From Cololabis saira (taxonomy: Eukaryota > Chordata > Actinopteri > Beloniformes > Belonidae): DNA of 64,000 nt. The stretch lies in contig NC_084590.1 in assembly GCF_033807715.1 (NCBI RefSeq), positions 404,001 to 468,000 on the forward strand, read 5' to 3'. How positions within the stretch are numbered: the first letter of the stretch is position 1; the number at the start of each line of letters is the position of its first letter. The notes under the pieces were generated by a model, which did not search any database, was not told the origin of the DNA, and worked only from the letters and a program-made list of their open reading frames with translations. This document shows, piece by piece, positions 24,045 through 33,870 of this stretch. Both the position numbers and the translations under genes were made by a program.

Positions 24045-24275
24045 GTAGCCTATCCTAAATAAACAAACATATTTACAATTCCTTAACATACACCATCTCT
24101 ATAAAATGTAGTTGCTAATTCAGATGCACTACACAATAGATATATTCAATTGATATATGTTTTTTAAAACTTTTTTATACTTAGGATTAACCTAAACTAA
24201 TGTGACTACAAATATGGCGCTGATTAGCATAAAGCTGTATAGCATGCCTCTAGGATATGTAGTTCTTAGCAAATA

Positions 24276-24370
24276 TGGTCTTTGTCACATTTAAGTTTAA
24301 AAAGGAATCATGGACGATTTTATCCACTGGTGTGATGATTCCTTTTTAAACTTAAATGTGACAAAGACCA
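24276..24370. repeat. Perfect 36-bp inverted repeat (hairpin)
   Basis: The arm at 24276-24311 (TGGTCTTTGTCACATTTAAG...) is the exact reverse complement of 24335-24370, around a 23-base spacer. The right arm is part of a LINE reverse transcriptase reading frame. The left arm is therefore an inverted copy of coding sequence. Confidence 0.9.
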
Positions 24371-24564
24371 AGGACATGTGCATAGATTTAAGGAGGAACC
24401 CAAACCCACAATCCTTAACAGTAATTAAGGGGGAGAGTGTGGAGCGAGTCACAACTTTTAAGTACTTGGGTGTGGTCATCGACAACAAGTTGTCTTTTAA
24501 TGAGAACACAGATATTGTGTATAAAAAAATCAAAACAGCGCTTGCACTTTCTCCGGATGCTTAA
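24310..24564 (+). pseudogene. Non-LTR reverse transcriptase fragment
   Basis: About 84 codons carry LNVTKTKDMCIDLRR and VTTFKYLGVVIDNKLSF, the region just C-terminal to the catalytic domain in jockey/Rex-type LINE reverse transcriptases. The catalytic YADD lies upstream of the preserved part and is missing. The fragment stops at 24564 shortly after an expected 'RLFFLRxL'-like block has gone out of frame. Confidence 0.7.
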
Positions 24565-24599
24565 CCGGTTCGGAGTGTGCAAGAAATTAATGACCATCA

Positions 24600-25190
24600 G
24601 AGGTGTCAAGTAACGAAGTACAAATACTTCGTTACCTTACTTAAGTAGAAATTTTGGTTATCTATACTTCACTGGAGTAATTATTTTTCAGACGACTTTT
24701 TACTTTTACTCCTTACATTTTCACGCAATTATCTGTACTTTTGACTCCTTACATTTTAAAAACAGCCTCGTTACTCTATTTCATTTTGGCCTTTAAAAAA
24801 ACTATCCAGTTAAATTGCTCCATCCGGATAGAGTGAATTTGGTTGTGGTTGTGGCACAGATGTTCTTGTCCAGTTTTGTTCTTACATCCGTTGCCCTCAG
24901 ATTCCTGCAACTAAACTTGGATGTACATTCCAATAAACATTAGGATAAATGATAACATGCCTCTGAAGTTTGACTTTTTGTACCATTACAATACTTATAT
25001 GCAAATAGTCATCATATCTCGTGCTCTGTGAAACACATGTTAATGCTCAATAGTACACATATATGGTTCTTTAATATATTTGCATTTTACTAAGATGCAT
25101 TCATTTTCAATGGCTTTTGTCCTTAATGGCTTTTTCCCCCTTACATTACTTTTACTTTTATACTTTAAGTAGTTTTGAAACCAGTACTTT
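24600..25190. repeat. TACTTT-rich dispersed repeat, probable DNA-transposon remnant
   Basis: It starts AGGTGTCAAGTAACGAAGTA with a small palindrome (GAAGTAC...TACTTC) and ends with TTTACTTTTATACTTTAAGTA, giving weak terminal symmetry. The left end is familiar from a repeat common in fish genomes. There is no coding capacity. Confidence 0.45.
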
Positions 25191-25194
25191 TATA

Positions 25195-25268
25195 CCCCCC
25201 CCCCCCCCCCGAAAGCGAATTTCCCCTCTGGGGGACAATAAAATGAAGTTGAAGTTGAAGTTGAAATA
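25195..25268 (+). mobile_element. LINE 3' end with (GAAGTT)n tail
   Basis: After a C-run, GAATTTCCCCTCTGGGGGAC forms a small hairpin and is followed by AATAAA and repeats of GAAGTT. This matches the 3' termini of several fish non-LTR elements. Only the end of the element is present. Confidence 0.5.
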
Positions 25269-25583
25269 TTATTTTTTTTCACAGAAATGGAGGTTGTTAA
25301 TACTAAAATAAGAGTGCACAAAGTAGTTTAAGGGCATGATACACACATTTGTGTAAATATATTTTAAATATAAAAATGTGTGTATGTATATGTGGTAGCC
25401 CTTTGAGACCGGAGATTGGCTGCATGCAGTCTGTTCTGGATTGTCTGGGCAGAGATGTGTAGGCCATATCGTCCTGCAAACCTTCACAGCAAAACTGTTG
25501 AAGAGAGCCAACAGTACCTAAGTGCTGACAGGATGAGGAAAGTTGGTTTTGCGAAACACCAGCTGCTAAGTTGCCTTTATTCG

Positions 25584-25701
<118 letters not shown>

Positions 25702-25740
25702 ACGGAGTAGAGTAATACTGATTAAATTGTGCAAAAGTAG

Positions 25741-25807
25741 TGCAACTGGCATCTACTGGCGCAGTGGTTGGCGAGGGTTCGCACAGACCAGTGAGGATTT
25801 CACTGTG
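25741..25807 (+). other. Exon-like segment 1 with canonical donor
   Basis: The last 27 bases (25781-25807) are followed directly by GTAAGT. The same 27 bases recur at 26271-26297, joined there to segment 2. The 5' limit is unknown. A frame without an ATG is open through it, so coding status is unclear. It lies antisense to the inferred slc43a2 intron. Confidence 0.6.
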
Positions 25808-26033
25808 GTAAGTTGTGCTCTTGCATGGTCCGGGATGTTAATTCATTTTATTTCGTTTCGGAAGTTAATGTTTTGATTTCTGCTCTGTAATATTCTTCCA
25901 AGGATCTAGGTTAACTGTTTTTAGCAAAGACTGTGTTTATTTGTTGCTGGAATTGTGTGTTTGAAGATCAGAGAAACGATTTTTTTATCTTAACCTAGCT
26001 TAATTGGTTTTGCACGTGTTTCATGTTATTCAG

Positions 26034-26098
26034 ACAGTATCCCGAGACCAATGCAGATCCTCTGTCTTCATACCACTGTGGTTATGTTTGTGTTGCAG
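26034..26098 (+). other. Exon-like segment 2 (65 bp) between AG and GT
   Basis: It is preceded by TTCATGTTATTCAG and followed by GTAATA, i.e. canonical splice sites. All 65 bases recur at 26298-26362, directly joined to the 3' end of segment 1. This is strong internal evidence that segments 1 and 2 are real exons of a transcribed unit. Confidence 0.65.
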
Positions 26099-26270
26099 GT
26101 AATATAAATGTATTTCTTATTTTTATCTGGTTTTGATGCTTTATTGTGCAATCTTGTTATATGCAGTGGAGTTTATCATATAATTAATGTATTATACCAC
26201 TATACAATCACACCATTATAATTTTATTTTGCAACATTAAAATGTAGACTATATTTTTGTTTATGGAATT

Positions 26271-26362
26271 GCACAGACCAGTGAGGATTTCACTGTGACA
26301 GTATCCCGAGACCAATGCAGATCCTCTGTCTTCATACCACTGTGGTTATGTTTGTGTTGCAG
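26271..26362 (+). pseudogene. Spliced copy of segments 1 and 2
   Basis: These 92 bp equal 25781-25807 plus 26034-26098 with the 226-bp intervening sequence removed exactly at the GT and AG. The following sequence (AGCTGAGGAATAAA) includes a poly(A)-signal-like hexamer and may be a third exon. The combined segment is open in one frame to a TAA within AGCTGAGGAATAA. It looks cDNA-derived. Which gene or element the transcript belongs to is unknown. Confidence 0.7.
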
Positions 26363-26468
26363 AGCTGAGGAATAAAAACACCTATAGTCTACCTGGTCGG
26401 CATCTGTCTTATGTGGAAGCGACAGTAGTGTGGAGCTGCATCTTTTCACACACAGCTGTGACCCGTCA

Positions 26469-26543
26469 CATATATATACATATATACATATATATACATA
26501 TATACATACATATATACATATATACATATACATATATATATAC

Positions 26544-26606
<63 letters not shown>

Positions 26607-26709
26607 TACATATATACATATATATACATATATATATATATACACATACATATATATACATATATATATATACACATACATATATATACATATATATATA
26701 TACATATAA

Positions 26710-26799
<90 letters not shown>

Positions 26800-26800
26800 A
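26469..26800. repeat. AT/ATAC microsatellite with (AC)n end
   Basis: About 330 bp of ATATATAC-type repeats end in ACACACACAC. Long open frames on both strands come from the repeat alone. Confidence 0.95.
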
Positions 26801-27347
26801 AATTGGGGCCAAAAATATTACTATCCATGCAAAGGAAACGACATATTGCATTGAGATTGAAGTATCTGCAATCTTATTTCAAAGCTGAGCACTTCCTGAA
26901 ATAGTTTTTTCAGGCAATGTCATTCCCATGACATCTCACACAACTCAGATCCAATCCAGAAAGTTTAAAACAGTTAAAACAAAAAGTCAAGTTATCACAG
27001 GAGGAGGCTTATTTCCATGACAAATATGTTCATGGTTGTGACAGCACCAGTACTAGTAGTCTTGTTATGATTAAAAACCATAAGAATTAAATAATAGTTT
27101 TATCTAAAATAAACCAAACTACATCAAATGTATTTATTCTATACATATTTTTTTAACTGAATTAATTTGCTCTATTGCACATGTAAAATATACACCCTCA
27201 GTCAGTAGCAACTATAGGCCTGAAGACAAAATGCCTGAACATTATAAAAGTTACAAATATGGAGCTACAAAGAACTCAGTATGACAAATAATTTGATTCA
27301 TTCTAGTAACATGGTTATAAATAATAACTCAGATAAACCACACACAC
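26801..27347. other. Start of the slc43a2 intron, no feature seen
   Basis: This is AT-rich non-coding sequence immediately downstream (minus strand) of the slc43a2 exon. I see no repeat or exon here. Confidence 0.4.
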
Positions 27348-27568
27348 CTGGTGTTTTGCACAGGAAAGAGTAGAAGCCCTCAGATTTAAGCATGATCAGC
27401 AGAGACGACCAGCCAAGCAGCACAGCAGAGAAAAGCAGATTTTCAATGACTGCTGTGACAGCCATCCACCAGCGACGGGAGAACGCTGTGGCCAGAGTGG
27501 GAGCCATCTTCGTTGGGTTGGAGGGAATGACAGGCCAATCTGACTGGATCTATGGAGGCTGCCAGAGT
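27348..27568 (-). CDS. slc43a2: SLC43A2-like amino-acid transporter, first coding exon (partial gene)
   Basis: The ATG at 27507 opens 53 codons plus one base: [20 protein letters not shown], then the first membrane helix [13 protein letters not shown] and [16 protein letters not shown], ending at a GT donor (27347-27346). This is the N-terminal signature of the SLC43 family (LAT3/LAT4), facilitated transporters of large neutral amino acids in the plasma membrane. I prefer SLC43A2 over SLC43A1 because a Myo1c gene follows, as on human 17p13.3. The exon probably starts at 27568, after a strong pyrimidine tract ending TTTAAG, so 27508-27568 would be 5' UTR and a non-coding exon lies upstream. 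The remaining coding exons are not in the window. Confidence 0.85.
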
Positions 27569-28069
27569 CTTAAAGACAACAAAGGGAAAAGAAAGATGGC
27601 AACCAGATAAGACATGTGTCCTAACATGTTCATACAGAGGATCCCAAGCATGTAAACTGCACACTCAGGATACTTCAACAATAGTATTTGATTTCACAAT
27701 ACATTTTTAGGATATTTTTAGTGGTTAGGAATCCTTTGTTCTTGCCACATGACGTTTGGCGAGGGGACCAGCAAAAATAAAAAATTAAAGCTGCAAGCAG
27801 CATTGGTCAGGCATTTGCACTGATGGCCACCACCCCAGGGGCCAAAGCCTGGGTCAATATCACTACAAAGGGCCTTTGGTGTCCCCATTAAAGTCACCCA
27901 ATCATTATGAACATATACAATTATGAAATTCTGAGGGTCTGGTATAAATGACCAAACATTAGTACACATATCAGTCCAGTGACAAGTGTCTGGATATGAA
28001 TTTCCGCCATTTAATGCTGTTTCCTTTGATTGAAGAAGAAGAAAAAGAAAGATTCTCTTAGTACTCCCA
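27569..28069. other. Upstream of slc43a2 coding exon; old repeat patch
   Basis: This is intron or promoter-side sequence of slc43a2. At about 27783-27810, AAAGCTGCAAGCAGCATTGG matches a dispersed repeat familiar in fish. I cannot place the first non-coding exon. Confidence 0.35.
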
Positions 28070-28215
28070 CAATGGGGAAATTCTTTCTCTGCATAAAGGC
28101 CTTGCTCAGGGGCCCAAGGTGGTTGACTTTTTGGTTGCAATCCAGGGGCTTGAAGCCAGGTATTCCAGACTCCAGCCCTCCTCTGTAACCACTAGGCTGC
28201 CACTCCCCCTTGGAT
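28070..28215 (-). mobile_element. Probable tRNA-derived SINE fragment
   Basis: On the minus strand, AGTGGCAGCCTAGTGGTTAC resembles a box A region, and CTTCAAGCCCCTGG about 40 bp later resembles box B. Text typical of the SINE body (TTGGGCCCCTGAGCAAGGCC) follows. The tail and TSD are not clear. Confidence 0.5.
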
Positions 28216-28302
28216 TGGGTGCACACAGTTTTGGGCGTGTCCCTCATGCTGCTCAGCTAACTTCAGTAAATGCAAAAAGTGGTTAAAGGAGACAAAATTT
28301 AA

Positions 28303-29270
28303 AGGTATTGTGACATCATTTTTAACATGCTTTTAACACTATTAAAAGTCTTGGCCAACATCCCTCAAATGTGTCTAAAAGAGTGTAACAAGAAAAACTT
28401 CACTCTAGTACTCCATTCCTGGCTTTTTATTACAGTGTTTTTTTGCGCCGTGAAAAACGGGTCCTTTTTCCCCTTTCCTGTCAATCATTGCGCCGCTCCT
28501 CCTCCAAACCTCCTCCAACCAACCGCTACAAACTTCTGCCGTCTTCACACACACGCGCGCACACCAAACCACAAACACCGACACACAGCCCAGACAGGGC
28601 GACTACAGCCCGGAGATGAAGTCCAACCGGGACCAGAGGACCGGGACCGCAGCTCCCCGCGAGCAATACGCTCACAGCGGCGTCGGAGAGTTTTTAAGCC
28701 GGGAGCGACAGGCGAAGCATGCACGGAAAAGCAGGAGGACGAAGCAGACAGTCCACAGCAAACGATCATAAAAATAAAGGCATGCAAGCAGCAGTGTCTC
28801 CTTATCTTAAGTCCAGTCAGTGGCCGCGGGTCTTCTTAGCAGTTTTCCTCCGGTGATTAGAACAAAAGAGGGATCTAAACAGCTCCGTGTTAAGCCTGAT
28901 TTATGGTTCCGCGTTAAATCGACGCAGAGCCTACGTTGTAGGGGTCAGCGTACGTAGCCCGTCGCCGCGTAACCCTACGCCGTAGGGTCTGCGTCGGTGT
29001 AACGCGGAACCATAAATCAGCCTTTATGGTGCGCTGGAGAGGAGAGGAGGCAGGGATCTGGGTGGAGGGGGCGGTGATTTAGCGGGCCCTGACGTCACGG
29101 CCCGCCACCAAACCAGGTGCGCCGTTTTTGCACAGTTATGCGGAAAATCCCAGAAAGCACACAATACACGGAATGTTAAAAGTTCGTTGTTTTTTGGGTG
29201 TAATTGATGTCAAGACACCCAACAAAACACAAAAAATCAAGAAAAATTTGTTTTTCATGTCACAATACCT
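28303..29270. mobile_element. TTAA-target DNA transposon, non-autonomous (968 bp)
   Basis: The ends AGGTATTGTGACAT and ATGTCACAATACCT are inverted repeats flanked by TTAA on both sides (28299-28302 and 29271-29274), as for piggyBac or Kolobok elements. The centre (about 28480-28860) is GC- and CpG-rich, unlike its surroundings. A Harbinger-type MITE (28893-29023) is nested inside. No transposase is visible. A shorter TTAA element with different ends lies at 52591-52807. Confidence 0.8.
28893..29023. mobile_element. Palindromic Harbinger-like MITE (131 bp)
   Basis: The ends AGCCTGATTTATGGTTCCGC and GCGGAACCATAAATCAGCCT are inverted repeats flanked by TTA at 28890-28892 and 29024-29026, a TSD of the TWA type used by PIF/Harbinger. 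Relatives are at 42869-42972, 55756-56163 and 62541-63226. Confidence 0.85.
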
Positions 29271-29274
29271 TTAA

Positions 29275-30096
29275 ATAATTTTTATATTTCCTCACTGTTA
29301 TTCTCAAGTTCTGTAATAAAATGTGTAACTTTGATGATTTGTATTCCATTTTTGTAATAATTTTAAACATTTTGTCAGTGTCCCTGAAAGAGCTGTCCAC
29401 CCTGTTTTTATCATCATCATCAACAGCAGTTTGTCTTTCTTCACTGGAAGTTGGCTCAACTGCTACAAATACATCAAATTCCTGCTTTATATGTCCTAAT
29501 TTTCATCATATTGTGTTTGTATTTTGATGCTTTTTTGTTTAACATTCCACTCTGTCATGGTGAAATATTAATTAATATTTTTTTTAAATCAGATATTCAA
29601 AATATTTGAATGATGACTGTTGGATGTCCATCTACGAAACTCTGTGTTGCATGACAGTTTTGAATATATTCAGTGTGAATCTCACAGGCTGATCTGATGA
29701 AGCAAGGAGTAATTACAGGACATAATGTTAACATTTTATTTTTATTTTATTAAGGTGTCTATATGGAGTTAATCAGTGTCATATCCACTTGTTCAGAGTG
29801 GAAGCCTCATTAAACATATGAATTTTGATTCAGATTGGACAACACATGGACAAGTTAGCACAAGATTTCCACTCATCGAAATTTGCTGCATCTCTGATGG
29901 AAACCCAATTTTATCTCACGATTTACTTCATCAACTTCTTAGCATGGATTTGACCATGTTTGACATCTCTTTGACCATCATGTCAAAACAGCCACGTAGA
30001 CGTGTGTGATTTGGAAGCACCATCAGTTGACTCCCAAGAGTTAAGACAGTTTCTTGCTTTCACCACAAGGTGGTGCTATGAGTAGGAGTGAGGATC
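29275..30096. other. Unassigned intergenic DNA
   Basis: AT-rich sequence between the TTAA element and a hAT element, with no recognised gene or repeat. Confidence 0.35.
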
Positions 30097-30104
30097 TGTT
30101 AAGG

Positions 30105-30763
30105 CCGTGATTCCCAACCCCCGGTCCCCGGACCGGTACCGGGCCGTAGAGCCGTTACTACCGGGCCGTGAAATGGCTTGTGTTCCGATCATAATTAGGG
30201 CTGCAACGATTCGCTGACGTTGTCGACAAAAATCGATAATCAAAATTGTCGACAATTGTCACCAGACGTTTTTTTCCCAATGGAGTGAGGCATCACACTT
30301 CACTTCACCTCATACAATCTCTGCCCAGAGCGGCGCTGCACAGTTCAGCGTAGCTTTTTTTTGCGTCTCAGCGCAGCTGCGGGTAACAAAACTTCAAAAG
30401 TCCGGGAGCGTTTTAGCCTGGATAACCCGAATAAAAAGAAGACTTGAAGGTTTGCAAAGCAGACCTTGCTTATCACGGAAGCATGTTTGTAATGCACGAG
30501 CATTTGAAGAGAAAGCACCTCAGAGTTTTGAATGAAACGGACTCGCCTTGGTAAGATATTAAGCGTATTTTGGCTTTAAAAGAGAGCTTTAACGTTATGT
30601 CTGACTGTTCCTGACAAAAGTATTTTAAATTAAATGCATGCAGACCGATGAATAGCCACCATGGACCCCATACATACAAATTGACATAAATTGTCAACCG
30701 GTCCCTGAGCTTTTTGTTTATACTTCTGCTGGTCCTTGGCACAAAAAAGGTTGGGAACCCCTG
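30105..30763. mobile_element. hAT element with a second hAT fragment inside
   Basis: The ends GTGATTCCCAACCC and GGTTGGGAACCCCTG are inverted and flanked by a perfect 8-bp TSD, TGTTAAGG (30097-30104 and 30764-30771). From about 30196, AGGGCTGCAACGATTCGCTG and GTCGACAAAAATCG resemble the start of another fish hAT family, so part of a second element seems to have inserted. No transposase is seen. Confidence 0.8.
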
Positions 30764-30814
30764 TGTTAAGGGACACACTCATCACAGAACATCTGAGATC
30801 TCATAGTAGACCTG

Positions 30815-31303
30815 GGCTGCGTCCGAAATCACATACTTCCACCCTAATGAGTATGCAAAATGAGTATGCAAGATTTTTTAGTGCGTCCGAAACATTAGAA
30901 CGTACTCAATAGTATGTACTATCCATACTAGCTGAGCAGGAACTTCCCACAATGCAATGCAGCGGTGTTTGGTTGCTAAGTGATACGTATATGTCATAAG
31001 TATAATATTAAGTATAATAATATTATTATATAATATTAATATTATAATATTTGTATATAATGATATTATATAATGTAATCTTGTTTGGGCCAGGATAAAC
31101 GGGAAATAGCGGAGCGGTGCTGCTACCGCTGCTGTGACAGGTTACCATGGTAACAACCCCCCTCCCTACGGCAGGAAGTCATATGTGCGCTCTTAATAGT
31201 ACGTCCAAATTAATGCATACGACTGATATTTACTCAAAAGTGTGCCGAACTTAAGTATACTTTTTAGTATATACTGTTTAGTATGGCATTTCGGACACAC
31301 GGC
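30815..31303. mobile_element. MITE with GGCTGCGTCCGAAAT ends
   Basis: GGCTGCGTCCGAAAT at the left is inverted as ATTTCGGACACACGGC at the right. Sub-terminal AGTATGCA and TAAGTATAC motifs are also inverted. This is a common type of fish MITE. The TSD is not clear. Confidence 0.65.
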
Positions 31304-31898
31304 TGGTATTTAAAGGTTTCAAAAATGCATTAAGTTTCTCTTCTACAATCAATGGGTATCTCACAAAAAGTGGAAAAACCGAAGCACTGTTTTAATCATA
31401 CTCTGGAACTCGTTCTCACCTACGGTGTTGAAACTGATGATCTGTTGGTGTCACCTGTAAACTCCCTTTTATCCGACCATTATTTAATAACGTTTGAATT
31501 TAATATTGTTGAGGTTGAAGTGCAAAATAGGAGGTTGTGGTGGACACAATTATGGACCTCGCACCCATCAGGACTAGAGGGAAGAGGGCGTGGTCACAAG
31601 TGTTTATTGGTTGCTTAGCAACGCGTGTTTGTTTCTGTTAGTTTCAGTTTCAGTTTATTTTTATTTGTTAGAGAGGGACAACGTACATTAAGAAACATTT
31701 TATAAAATAAAATGTAAATGTACCCAATTGTAGCCAAAAGGCTAGTTTACATTGGCAGTCCCCCTGCCAGAAATAATAGGCTAGTACTTAGTAAAAAAGA
31801 TTAAAACACAAGTACAAACACATCAGCAATAACATATAACATATATAATTCAACCCTTACAATATACACAGTTCATCCCCACATCGATAGTATACACA

Positions 31899-33130
31899 TC
31901 AATGTTCACATCTTTGATTATCGATCAACCAATTCCTAAGATTATATTTGATGACGTTGTATGAAATGGACTCTCTAATGTTCTGTGAGATGTTATTCCA
32001 CTTAGGTGCTGTTTTATAAGAGAAAACTGATTGCCCAAATGCGCTCTTTCTAAAGGGGATTTTGCAGTCTCCTCTGGCTGTCCCTCTGGTAACTCTGGCT
32101 TCCACTCCAGTAGCACCAGTTACAGAGGAGCGGAAATGGACTTGATTGCAGAGTGGGGGTGGTGGCAGGTTATTTCGAATTTTATACATTAGGCAGCAGT
32201 TTTTAAAAAGAACAAGGTTTTCCCAACTTAATAGTCTATATTTTTGTAAAATTGCACAATGATGAGAAAATCTTGGTTTTTTATCTAGTATTTTGAGTGC
32301 TTGTTTGTATAGAGAAATAACCGGTGTTGTTGTGGTGATGTTAGCAATAGACAGGTGGGTAGACAGTAGTTTATGTAGGATAGTATGAGAGAAAACATGT
32401 ACATTTTCGCTGCCTCTGTGGACATGTGGTTCCTGAGATGCCGGAAATTTGCCAGAGTGAACTTGAGATTTTTACAGATCTTTGAAATATGATTTTTGAA
32501 TGTGTAGGTGACAGTCAATCACAATACCTAGATATTTATATTCTTTTACTATTTGGATCCTCTGTCCTGCAATAAAGACATCCGGTTCTCTGTGCACTTT
32601 GTTTATTTTTGCAAAGAACATTGCAACCGTTTTAGTGTTGTTGAGTTGTAAACAGCAGTTATGTAACCAATCAGATATTTTAACCATGGCTCTCGTGAGT
32701 TGTGAGCTGCATCAGAATGGTCTTTACCTTTCACAAAAATTACGGTGTCATCGGCATACATAATTACTTCATAGTCTTGACATGCATATGGTAGATCGTT
32801 TATGTATAGGCTGAAGAGGATTGACCCCAGGACCGAGCCTTGGGGTACCCATGTACTAAGGTCTTTGAATGTAGAGATTGAGTTCCGGCTTTTGACACAC
32901 TGAGTTCCAGAAGAAAGATTTGATTTGAACCAGACAGATGAAAACTCAGAAAAGTTAAATTGACTAAATTTAGATTGCAAAATATTGTGATTGACTGTAT
33001 CAAAAGCTTTTCGTAAATCCAAGAAAACAGCACCAACAACTCCACCCCTGTCCATTAGAGTATTAATCCTTTCTATGAAGTAGACAGTTGCAGTTTCTGT
33101 AGAATGATTGGCCCTGAAACCGTGTTGCAT
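31899..33130 (-). pseudogene. CR1/Rex1-like reverse transcriptase remnant
   Basis: From 33130 downward: MQHGFRANHSTETATVYF, VFLDLRKAFDTVNH (motif A), [20 protein letters not shown], and MYADDTVIFVKG (catalytic box). Shifted frames then give KYLGIVIDCHL (about 32500) and a C-terminal stretch with FSYKTAPKWNNI (about 32000). At least two frameshifts break it. Confidence 0.85.
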
Positions 33131-33177
33131 TGGATTTAGAAGCTGATTAGTATTTAGATGAGAAATTAATTGTTCTA

Positions 33178-33870
33178 CCTGATGGTAGGAGAAGGGCTGC
33201 TGCCGCTGGAGGCTAGGCCTGGCCTGGTGGTAGGAGAAGGGCTGCTGCCTCTGGAGGCTAGGCCTGGCCTGGTGGTAGGAGAAGGGCTGCTGCCGCTGGA
33301 GGCTAGGCCTGGCCTGGTGGTAGGAGAAGGGCTGCTGCTGCTGGAGGCTAGGCCTGGCCTGATGGTAGGAGAAGGGCTGCTGCCGCTGGAGGCTAGGCCT
33401 GGCCTGGTGGTAGGAGAAGGGCTGCTGCCGCTGGAGGCTAGGCCTGGCCTGGTGGTAGGAAAAGGGCTGCTGCTTCTGGAGCCTGGGGCCTGGCTTGGTG
33501 GTAGGAGAAGGGCTGCTGCCTCTGGAGGCTAGGCCTGGCCTGGTGGTAGGAGAAGGGCTGCTGCCTCTGGAGGCTAGGCCTGGCCTGATGGTAGAGGGAG
33601 GACTGCTGCCGCTGGGGCCTGGTCCTGGCCTGATGGTAGAGGGAGGACTGCTGCCGCTGGGGCCTGGTCCTGGCCTGATGGTAGGGGGAGGACTGCTGCC
33701 GCTGGGGCCTGGTCCTGGCCTGATGGTAGAGGGAGGACTGCTGCCGCTGGGGCCTGTTCATGGCCTGATGGTAGAGGGAGGACTGCTGCCGCTGGGGACT
33801 GGTCCTGGCCTGGTGGTAGGAGAAGGGCTGCTGCCTCTGGAGGCTAGGCCTGGCCTGGTGGTAGGTGGCA
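33178..33870 (-). repeat. 45-bp coding minisatellite (~15 copies)
   Basis: The period is exactly 45 bp, so 15 codons. On the minus strand it reads TTRPGLASSGSSPSP-like repeats, continuing the frame of the LINE N-terminal ORF. Copies near 33590-33800 carry a variant (TIRPGPGPSGSSPPS). A substitution gives a TGA at 33758-33760 in the otherwise open repeat. Proline/serine-rich low-complexity linkers occur in LINE N-terminal ORFs. Confidence 0.9.

Noticed and set aside
26261..26904. Tyrosine/isoleucine repeat proteins on both strands
   Set aside because: They arise from the ATAC microsatellite.
28327..28839. 170-codon frame inside the TTAA element
   Set aside because: It spans an AT-rich end and a CpG-rich core without recognisable domains and is probably fortuitous.
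33178..33870. Regular 45-bp repeats that could suggest a CRISPR array
   Set aside because: The units are contiguous without unique spacers and are in frame with a LINE ORF. The setting is a vertebrate genome.
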